From an uncultured Alcaligenaceae bacterium (GTDB lineage Bacteria > Pseudomonadota > Gammaproteobacteria > Burkholderiales > Burkholderiaceae_B): a DNA stretch of 5,144 bases. This document shows, one piece after another, positions 1 through 5,144 of this stretch. Numbering within the stretch: the stretch's first letter is position 1; each line of letters starts with the position of its first letter. The notes under the pieces are model-generated. The model ran no database searches. It saw only the letters and a list, made by a program, of their open reading frames with translations, and had not been told where the DNA came from. The stretch is taken from contig CALFXX010000167.1 of NCBI GenBank assembly GCA_937952975.1, positions 1 through 5,144 on the forward strand, in the 5' to 3' direction. The translations under genes and the position numbers were made by a program.

Positions 1-1
1 A

Positions 2-1501
2 CCCTCGACGCTGTTCCGTTTCCCACACAATCCAGCTGCCTCGAAAAAGGGCTTCACCCTTGCTCAGAAGATGGTTGGTCGCGCTTGTGGCCTACCTGAA
101 GGTCAAGGCGTGCGTCCTGGTTCATATTGCGAACCCAGAATGACCTCGGTTGGTAGCCAAGATACCACTGGCCCAATGACACGCGACGAGTTGAAAGACC
201 TTGCTTGCTTAGGTTTCTCAGCTGATCTGGTCATGCAATCGTTCTGCCACACCGCTGCTTACCCAAAACCTGTTGACGTCAAAACCCACCACTCGTTGCC
301 TCAGTTCATGAGCAACCGCGGCGGTATCTCGCTGCGCCCAGGCGATGGTGTGATCCACTCATGGCTCAACCGCATGTTGTTGCCCGATACGGTCGGTACC
401 GGCGGCGACTCACACACTCGCTTCCCAATCGGCATCAGCTTTCCTGCCGGTTCTGGCTTAGTTGCCTTTGCCGCTGCTACGGGCGTGATGCCTTTGGATA
501 TGCCTGAGTCAGTATTGGTGCGCTTTAAAGGCAAAATGCAACCTGGCGTGACCCTGCGCGACTTGGTCAGCGCAATCCCCCTGTACGCCATCAAAGCTGG
601 TTTGTTGACTGTTGAAAAACAAAACAAACAAAACATCTTCTCGGGCCGCATCCTTGAAATCGAAGGCTTGCCTGATCTAAAAGCTGAGCAAGCATTCGAA
701 CTGTCAGATGCTTCAGCCGAGCGTTCCGCTGCAGGCTGCACAATTCGCCTGAACAAAGAGCCCGTCATTGAGTACATCAACAGCAACATCGTGATGTTGA
801 AGTGGATGATCGCCAATGGCTACTCAGACGAGCGCAGCATCACACGCCGCATACAGGCGATGGAAGCCTGGATCAAAAATCCACAATTGTTGGAACCCGA
901 TGCTGATGCTGAATATGCAGCAGTCATCGAAATTGATCTGGCAGAAATTCACGAGCCAATCGTTGCTTGCCCCAATGATCCCGATGATGTGAAAACACTG
1001 TCAGAGGTCGCAGGCGCTAAGATCGACGAAGTGTTTATCGGTAGCTGCATGACCAATATCGGTCACTTCCGTGCCGCCTCGAAACTGCTCGAAGGCAAAC
1101 GCGACATGCCTGTGAAGTTGTGGATTGCGCCTCCAACAAAAATGGATGCCGCTCAACTGACCGAAGAAGGCCACTACGGTGTATTCGGTTCAGCGGGTGC
1201 ACGCACTGAAATGCCAGGTTGCTCGCTATGTATGGGCAATCAGGCACAAGTGCGCGAAGGCGCAACGGTGATGTCAACCAGCACACGTAACTTCCCGAAC
1301 CGTTTGGGTAAGAACACAAACGTGTACCTGGGCTCTGCCGAGTTGGCCGCCATTTGCTCGAAGCTTGGTCGTATTCCAACCAAAGAAGAGTACCTGACCG
1401 ATATGGGCGTCTTAAGCAAAAACGGCGACCAAATCTACAAGTACCTCAACTTTGATCAGATCCCCGACTACAAAGATGTAGCCGATACGATTGCGTCTTA
1501 A
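2..1501 (+). CDS. acnB: Aconitate hydratase B (bifunctional aconitase / 2-methylisocitrate dehydratase), 5'-truncated by window edge
   Basis: Cytosolic [4Fe-4S] enzyme that interconverts citrate and isocitrate through cis-aconitate in the TCA cycle; AcnB enzymes also hydrate 2-methyl-cis-aconitate in propionate catabolism. The frame is open from base 2, and the 23 residues before the Met at 71 (beginning PSTLFRFPHNPAASKKGF) continue AcnB homology, so that Met is internal. About 499 residues are present of a family length near 865; the N-terminal HEAT-like and swivel domains are mostly or wholly outside the window. Visible motifs (fragment numbering) are QDTTGPMT from 53, GGDSHTR at 134-140, the cluster cysteines Cys349 (GSCMTNIGHFRA) and Cys407/Cys410 (PGCSLCMGNQA), and the substrate-binding stretch STSTRNFPNR at 425-434. 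The three cysteines match E. coli Cys710, Cys769 and Cys772 as I recall them. The frame is intact to a TAA stop and is followed by a strong terminator, so acnB probably ends its transcription unit. Identification is near certain; the start and promoter are not visible. Confidence 0.97.
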   Translation, partial: PSTLFRFPHNPAASKKGFTLAQKMVGRACGLPEGQGVRPGSYCEPRMTSVGSQDTTGPMTRDELKDLACLGFSADLVMQSFCHTAAYPKPVDVKTHHSLPQFMSNRGGISLRPGDGVIHSWLNRMLLPDTVGTGGDSHTRFPIGISFPAGSGLVAFAAATGVMPLDMPESVLVRFKGKMQPGVTLRDLVSAIPLYAIKAGLLTVEKQNKQNIFSGRILEIEGLPDLKAEQAFELSDASAERSAAGCTIRLNKEPVIEYINSNIVMLKWMIANGYSDERSITRRIQAMEAWIKNPQLLEPDADAEYAAVIEIDLAEIHEPIVACPNDPDDVKTLSEVAGAKIDEVFIGSCMTNIGHFRAASKLLEGKRDMPVKLWIAPPTKMDAAQLTEEGHYGVFGSAGARTEMPGCSLCMGNQAQVREGATVMSTSTRNFPNRLGKNTNVYLGSAELAAICSKLGRIPTKEEYLTDMGVLSKNGDQIYKYLNFDQIPDYKDVADTIAS

Positions 1502-1510
1502 GCACTAGCC

Positions 1511-1535
1511 CGGCGTCGCTAAAAACACTTCGCCG
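1511..1535 (+). repeat. Small inverted repeat in acnB 3' UTR
   Basis: CGGCG (1511-1515) and CGCCG (1531-1535) can form a 5-bp GC-only stem around a 15-base A-rich loop, starting ten bases after the acnB stop. No T-tract follows, so this is not itself an intrinsic terminator. It could be a 3' UTR structural element or chance. Confidence 0.35.
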
Positions 1536-1545
1536 ACACAAACAG

Positions 1546-1587
1546 CCCCATACAGTTGGACACGTGTCCTGCTTGATGGGGTTTTTT
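1546..1587 (+). terminator. Rho-independent terminator downstream of acnB
   Basis: CCCCAT (1546-1551) pairs with ATGGGG (1576-1581) and is followed directly by six T (1582-1587), the classical intrinsic terminator layout. The 24-base interior contains a perfect 12-bp palindrome, GGACACGTGTCC (1558-1569), which can fold as an inner hairpin (GGAC/GTCC around ACGT). The RNA would therefore be a stem-internal loop-stem structure. It lies 44 bases past the acnB stop and about 85 bases before the next start, so it should separate acnB from the downstream genes. Confidence 0.82.
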
Positions 1588-1671
1588 GTTGAAAGAACAA
1601 AAGACGACTCATTTAGATAGTTCGTTACACTAGAGCCCTTTATTGCTGCTTTTTTGGTTTCTGACATTTAT
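1588..1671 (+). promoter_or_regulatory. Presumed promoter and 5' leader of the DUF2863-like/earP operon
   Basis: This AT-rich stretch between the acnB terminator and the next ATG is the only non-coding place for the operon's own promoter. The best -10-like hexamer I see is TACACT (1626-1631), but no good -35 sits 16-18 bases upstream. A TTGAAA at 1589-1594 lacks a well-spaced -10. No Shine-Dalgarno sequence is evident just before the ATG at 1672; the preceding bases are TTTCTGACATTTAT. The promoter is inferred from position, not from strong motif matches. Confidence 0.3.
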
Positions 1672-2886
1672 ATGGCTCGTGCTCGCGCTTCCTCTGCCTC
1701 AAAACGACTTAATCGCGACTCCTCGCGCTTAGTTACTCTATCAGTCGCCTTGCATCACTCGGGTAGTCGGGTTGAAGATCGCTATTGGGAAACCGAACTC
1801 GCCAACGCTTTAAATAAACTCATGCGCGCCGGAAACGACGCCACCCTAGATGCAGCGCTGGATCACCTCTCTACCACCAACATAGGTGGCTATGAGGTGC
1901 TGATCGAACAGGCGGAGACGCATTCGGAGTCATGCGTGCTCGAGAAAAATGGTCAACGCTTCGACGTTTTGCTGGTGATTGCACCTTTGGTTGCCTGGAC
2001 GCGCTATAGCATCCCCGCAGTGCCGTTAAGCGACAGTATCGTTAAGACTTTAGCGGGGCATTTACAAACACACGTCTTGGCGACTGGCGCTCGAATCGCC
2101 ATGATGCCTCAGCTCATTAGCCTGGATCAGATGCCGCGTACGCTTTGCGAAACCTACGATTGGCTGCATAAACTAGGTGCCACAGCCTTAGACTTACCCA
2201 GTGGGCCACCCAAGCTCAATCACGAACCCGACGCATTCAATATGTTGGCCGATACCCGCTACATTGCGCTTGGCGTTGCCGTGCCAGAGGGCACACCGGT
2301 TTTTCGCTGGCAAGAAACGCCCAGCGAGCTTGGCGATGGTCGCGAGGCGTGTCTCGAAAAATGGATCGCAGATACCCAGCTGATTTTTGCTAATTTGTTG
2401 GCGGGTTGCGGCTTTGAAATTTTAGTGCCCGATGCATACTACGTCAGCAACCGCGAAGCCGATCGTCGGATTCGTCCACTCTCGGTTAAATCAGCCGTGG
2501 TTTGGCTTGAAGGTGCGCTGCAACTTGAAGCCAGCCAACTGCGCGCAGTAATCGTAGGATGTGGCGAGCGCACAGTCGAAGAGTACCGAATTGGTTTTAC
2601 GCAAAAAAATCAAACTGAAGTCATCTACGGTTGCCTGTGGCCACTCTACGGTCGCGAAGAAGACGAACCGCTGCTTGAAGGGCAACCTGCACCGATCGAA
2701 ACCATCGACGAGATCACGAACTTGCTCAAAGAGTGCGGCATCACCGATATTCGTCGCCTGCCTAGCCTGTTGAGCCCCGAGTTTTGCGACGACTGTGGGG
2801 CACCCTATTTTCCAAATCCTTCGGGCGAAATGGTGCATGCCGAACTACCCGAAGACGCTGAGACGGCACCCGCGCACTTTCACTGA
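1672..2886 (+). CDS. DUF2863-like protein of unknown function
   Basis: The 404-residue protein has no known function. It resembles the DUF2863 family, which I recall from Burkholderiales; that assignment is from memory. Visible features are a basic Ser/Arg-rich N-terminus (MARARASSASKRLNRDSSR), SGSRVEDRYWE at 30-40, a conserved-looking central segment at about 243-283 (LAGCGFEILVPDAYYV, then READRRIRP), and a C-terminal FCDDCGAPYFPNP around Cys372 and Cys375. That CxxCG is followed by His389 and a final HFH, suggesting a small metal-binding or zinc-ribbon-like tail, though only two cysteines are present. I see no signal peptide or convincing membrane segment, so it is probably cytoplasmic. 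The frame opens earlier at a TTG (1654), but the ATG at 1672 is the more natural start; neither has a clear ribosome binding site. Its stop lies two bases before earP, implying co-transcription and translational coupling. A role linked to EF-P or translation is only a guess from that neighbour. Confidence 0.85.
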   Translation: MARARASSASKRLNRDSSRLVTLSVALHHSGSRVEDRYWETELANALNKLMRAGNDATLDAALDHLSTTNIGGYEVLIEQAETHSESCVLEKNGQRFDVLLVIAPLVAWTRYSIPAVPLSDSIVKTLAGHLQTHVLATGARIAMMPQLISLDQMPRTLCETYDWLHKLGATALDLPSGPPKLNHEPDAFNMLADTRYIALGVAVPEGTPVFRWQETPSELGDGREACLEKWIADTQLIFANLLAGCGFEILVPDAYYVSNREADRRIRPLSVKSAVVWLEGALQLEASQLRAVIVGCGERTVEEYRIGFTQKNQTEVIYGCLWPLYGREEDEPLLEGQPAPIETIDEITNLLKECGITDIRRLPSLLSPEFCDDCGAPYFPNPSGEMVHAELPEDAETAPAHFH

Positions 2887-2888
2887 TC

Positions 2889-4067
2889 ATGCAAGCAGAC
2901 GTCTTTTGTCGAGTCGTCGATAACTTTGGTGATATCGGGGTGACTTGGCGCCTGGTGCGCCAATTACAGCGCGAACACAACTGGTCAATCCGTTTATGGG
3001 TCGATGATTTAAAAAGTTTTCAACGACTGGAAGCACGGATCAACTTGTATGCCTTGCAACAAGTCATTGAGCACATCGAAATTATTCACTGGGGCGACCC
3101 CGCGCCAGACCTCATCCCCTACCCGCTTGTGTTGTGCAGTTTTTCTTGCGACTTGCCTACCACCTACATTGCACAGTTGCACCTGAGGCCTGCGCTATGG
3201 CTAAACCTTGAATACCTGAGTGCAGAAAGCTGGGTCGAGGGCTGCCACGCGCTACCCTCGTTGCGCGGTGACGGTTTGTCGTCATACTTCTTTTTCCCGG
3301 GCTTCAACGCAAAAACGGGTGGCCTGTTGCGCGAACGCGATCTATTACCTCAACGCAACCAATGGCAAAAAAATTTCGCAGGGCAAAGGCAGATGCTCGA
3401 AGATTTAAGGGTGTCTGCCGAGGCACTTGACGCATGGCAGCCTCTGCCGACGACCTCACCTCACACGGGCGACAGCAAGCTTGAGCAACAACACGACGCT
3501 CATCAAGAGCCCGCCCGCCTGCTCAACTTGTTTTGCTACCCACAAGCGCCGATCGCGCAGCTACTTGAGGCGCTCTGCACAGATTCGCGCAGCTCGGTTG
3601 TACTGGTTCCACAAGGCATTGCCCCTGAGCTCGTCACGGGGCGTCTGGGACCCTTTCAACAGGTATATATCGAACGCATTCCTTTTGTGTCACAGCCAGA
3701 ATACGATCAACTGTTATGGATGGCTGATCTGAATTTTGTACGAGGCGAAGATTCAATCGTTCGCGCAGTCTGGGCGGGTAAACCGCTTGTCTGGCAAATT
3801 TATCCCCAAACAGAGGGCACACATCTGATCAAGCTCGATGCCTGGTTAAAAATCTCTCATTTACCTGCTCACATTCAAGATCTGATACGCGTCTGGAATG
3901 CAGATACTCTCTCGATCGACCTGCCAACACGCATCGAACAAGCGCTGAACGGACAGGCGTACGTGCAATGGTTAACGCAGGCTCAGGCACTGAGTCACAC
4001 GCTTGCGCAAGAAACCGACTTTGCCCAAGCGTTACACAACTTTTGTGCCTCGAAGATAGCGCCTTAG
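2889..4067 (+). CDS. earP: Elongation factor P arginine rhamnosyltransferase EarP
   Basis: EarP (formerly DUF2331, glycosyltransferase family GT104) transfers rhamnose from dTDP-beta-L-rhamnose to a conserved arginine at the tip of elongation factor P. This activates EF-P to rescue ribosomes stalled at polyproline stretches in the cytosol. The 392-residue protein begins with the family signature FCRVVDNFGDIGVTWRL. Asp11 and Asp15 match in spacing the two N-terminal aspartates (Asp13/Asp17 in Pseudomonas putida) reported as essential. Further signatures are WLNLEYLSAESW at 104-115, FFFPGF at 134-139 leading to TGGLLRE at 143-149, and RGEDS at 285-289 in the C-terminal Rossmann domain, which binds the nucleotide sugar. 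Residues about 187-209 form a hydrophilic Gln/His-rich interdomain linker that looks variable. The start follows the preceding stop by two bases and has no obvious Shine-Dalgarno, suggesting translational coupling. The 3' end overlaps the convergent transporter gene by four bases. No efp gene follows, although earP and efp are neighbours in many genomes. Confidence 0.95.
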   Translation: MQADVFCRVVDNFGDIGVTWRLVRQLQREHNWSIRLWVDDLKSFQRLEARINLYALQQVIEHIEIIHWGDPAPDLIPYPLVLCSFSCDLPTTYIAQLHLRPALWLNLEYLSAESWVEGCHALPSLRGDGLSSYFFFPGFNAKTGGLLRERDLLPQRNQWQKNFAGQRQMLEDLRVSAEALDAWQPLPTTSPHTGDSKLEQQHDAHQEPARLLNLFCYPQAPIAQLLEALCTDSRSSVVLVPQGIAPELVTGRLGPFQQVYIERIPFVSQPEYDQLLWMADLNFVRGEDSIVRAVWAGKPLVWQIYPQTEGTHLIKLDAWLKISHLPAHIQDLIRVWNADTLSIDLPTRIEQALNGQAYVQWLTQAQALSHTLAQETDFAQALHNFCASKIAP

Positions 4068-5144
4068 GCCGCAGCAGTTGCCGCCACCGGTGCTGGCTCT
4101 TTAATGGGTAAGTTAATTAAAGCAGCCATCCCCGACAATGCAATGTCGGCGTACCACATCCACTGATAATCACCAAAAGAATATAAAACCAAGCCGCCGA
4201 CATAGGCTCCTAAAAACGCGCCAATCTGATGAGACAGCAGCGTCAAGCCAAACAGCGTTGACAAGTAGCGCACGCCAAACAACTTCCCTACGATAGAGGC
4301 TGTTGGGGGGACAGTAGCTAACCACGTTGCCCCTAAACCGATCGCAAACATATAAAACGTGAGTTCAGTTTTGGGCGCCATCAAATACAACGCAATTAAC
4401 ACCGCGCGCGACCCATACATCACAGCCAAAATATTTTTACTCTTGAAGCGATTGATTTGTGCGCCCACAAAGATGCTGCCAAAAATATTAGCCAACCCAA
4501 TGATTCCTAATGACCACCCCGCCACAGCTGGCGGCAAACCGCATAAGTCGACCTCGCCGGGCAAGTGCGTCACCAACATCGCGATATGAAAACCGCAGGT
4601 AAAGAACCCCAAATGTAATAAAAGATAACTGGGGGTTTTAAAGGCCTCTTTGACTGCCGCGCCTAGCCCGGCATCGCTGCCCTGTGGCGCAGCCGGTGCT
4701 GGCACATTTTTAGTGAGCTTATTGATCAGCGGCAAGGAAAGTAACGCCAACAACACCAGCGACCACATGGCGTTCATCCAACCCAACGATTGAATCAAGC
4801 GCGTGGTGATCGGAGCAAATACAAACTGTCCCATCGAACTACCTGCGTTGATCAACCCCGCTGCATTGCCGCGTGCCTCGGCGGGAATCCGCTTGGCTAC
4901 TGTACCAATCAAAATAGAAAAACTACAGGCGCCATTACCAACGGCTGAAAGAAAGCCAATCGTAAAAATCAGCCCCCAAGTCGAGCCCATCAGGGGGATC
5001 AGCGCCGTGCCAATAATCGTCAGGCATAAGCCACCGAGCAAAACCGGACGCGCACCATGACGATCAGCGATCATACCGGCGAGCGGTTGAGCCGCCCCCC
5101 AAACAAATTGCCCCACAGCCATGGCGAGGCTAATACTGACGATT
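4064..5144 (-). CDS. MFS transporter of unknown substrate, N-terminus cut by window edge
   Basis: Inner-membrane secondary transporter of the major facilitator superfamily. At least 359 residues are present, with the frame open through the right edge. The ATG at 5122-5120 is probably internal: the seven preceding codons read IVSISLA, a membrane-like sequence, and TM1 would otherwise be missing. Roughly eleven hydrophobic segments follow, corresponding to TM2-TM12. The loop between TM2 and TM3 carries the MFS motif A as GMIADRHGARPVLLGG. A Pro/Ala-rich cytoplasmic loop (NVPAPAAPQGSDAG) divides the two halves. The second half includes FGVRYLSTLFGLTLLSHQIGA, typical of a widespread proteobacterial MFS subgroup loosely related to monocarboxylate/oxalate-formate transporters. 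The protein ends in a short Ala-rich tail (APVAATAAA). The substrate cannot be told from the sequence. The gene is convergent with earP, with interlocked stop codons, and its promoter is outside the window. Confidence 0.92.
   Translation of the reverse strand, partial: IVSISLAMAVGQFVWGAAQPLAGMIADRHGARPVLLGGLCLTIIGTALIPLMGSTWGLIFTIGFLSAVGNGACSFSILIGTVAKRIPAEARGNAAGLINAGSSMGQFVFAPITTRLIQSLGWMNAMWSLVLLALLSLPLINKLTKNVPAPAAPQGSDAGLGAAVKEAFKTPSYLLLHLGFFTCGFHIAMLVTHLPGEVDLCGLPPAVAGWSLGIIGLANIFGSIFVGAQINRFKSKNILAVMYGSRAVLIALYLMAPKTELTFYMFAIGLGATWLATVPPTASIVGKLFGVRYLSTLFGLTLLSHQIGAFLGAYVGGLVLYSFGDYQWMWYADIALSGMAALINLPIKEPAPVAATAAA
4095..4127. repeat. Imperfect inverted repeat inside the 3' end of the MFS gene
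   Basis: GGCT plus CTTTAAT (4095-4105) pairs with ATTAAAG plus AGCC (4116-4127, one bulged C at 4123). This gives an 11-bp stem around a 10-base loop, starting 27 bases beyond the earP stop. Neither strand has a T-tract after it. It lies in coding sequence and may be chance, but it sits where earP transcripts would need to end. Confidence 0.3.
4132..4149. repeat. Perfect 6-bp inverted repeat inside the 3' end of the MFS gene
   Basis: CCGACA (4132-4137) and TGTCGG (4144-4149) are perfectly complementary around the loop ATGCAA, five bases after the preceding inverted repeat. No T-tract follows on either strand. It is coding sequence for the transporter, and any role in RNA ends is speculative. 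Confidence 0.3.

Noticed and set aside
613..636. A-rich run (repeated AAAAC/AAAC units) in acnB, considered as a repeat or slippage site
   Set aside because: It encodes a Lys/Gln/Asn stretch at the place where AcnB homologues have a Lys-rich loop, and the frame continues normally; no frameshift signal is needed.
301..816. 171-codon open frame on the minus strand opposite acnB
   Set aside because: It lies entirely inside the strongly conserved acnB frame, and its translation is Ser/Arg/Pro-rich with no recognisable domain; it is a shadow of coding sequence.
1035..1379. 114-codon minus-strand open frame opposite the acnB C-terminus
   Set aside because: It overlaps the aconitase cysteine motifs on the other strand, and its translation looks random.
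1446..1667. 73-codon minus-strand open frame spanning the acnB end and the intergenic gap
   Set aside because: It would run through the terminator hairpin and the acnB stop, and its translation shows no familiar motif.
1654..1671. TTG as the start of the DUF2863-like gene, adding MVSDIY
   Set aside because: It has no ribosome binding site, and the six added residues do not look like family sequence; the ATG at 1672 is simpler.
2491..2838. 115-codon minus-strand open frame opposite the DUF2863-like gene
   Set aside because: It is wholly embedded in a longer coherent plus-strand gene and has no recognisable domain.
5120..5122. Minus-strand ATG as the true start of the MFS transporter
   Set aside because: Using it would remove TM1, and the frame stays open and hydrophobic to the window edge, so it is most likely an internal methionine.

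Overview
The window looks like ordinary chromosomal DNA from a beta-proteobacterium, most likely Burkholderiales and perhaps an Alcaligenaceae-like lineage. Three observations point that way: an AcnB-type aconitase, an EarP arginine rhamnosyltransferase, and a protein resembling the DUF2863 family, which I associate mainly with Burkholderiales. The assignment rests on remembered family sequences, not a search. I see no mobile element, CRISPR array, tRNA or rRNA.

Layout. Positions 2-1501 (+) hold the C-terminal ~499 residues of aconitase B (acnB); its N-terminal part lies before the window. A 170-bp gap follows, with a small inverted repeat and then a convincing intrinsic terminator (1546-1587). 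After it come two tightly packed plus-strand genes. The first is an uncharacterised DUF2863-like protein (1672-2886). Two bases after its stop codon begins earP (2889-4067), which encodes the enzyme that attaches rhamnose to an arginine of elongation factor P. A major facilitator superfamily (MFS) transporter (4064-5144, minus strand) runs into earP from the other side. The two stop codons interlock in a 4-base overlap, and the transporter's N-terminus lies beyond the right edge.

How the genes relate. acnB is a TCA-cycle and 2-methylcitrate-cycle enzyme and is separated from the next genes by the terminator. The DUF2863-like gene and earP look like a two-gene operon with translational coupling. 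The transporter is convergent and probably unrelated in function. The expected partner of earP, efp (elongation factor P), does not directly follow it, because the transporter occupies that place.

No clearly new system is evident. The points most worth a second look are the coupling of an unknown-function protein with a C-terminal CxxC motif to earP, the absence of efp beside earP, the structured acnB 3' region, and the terminator-less overlapping convergent junction.
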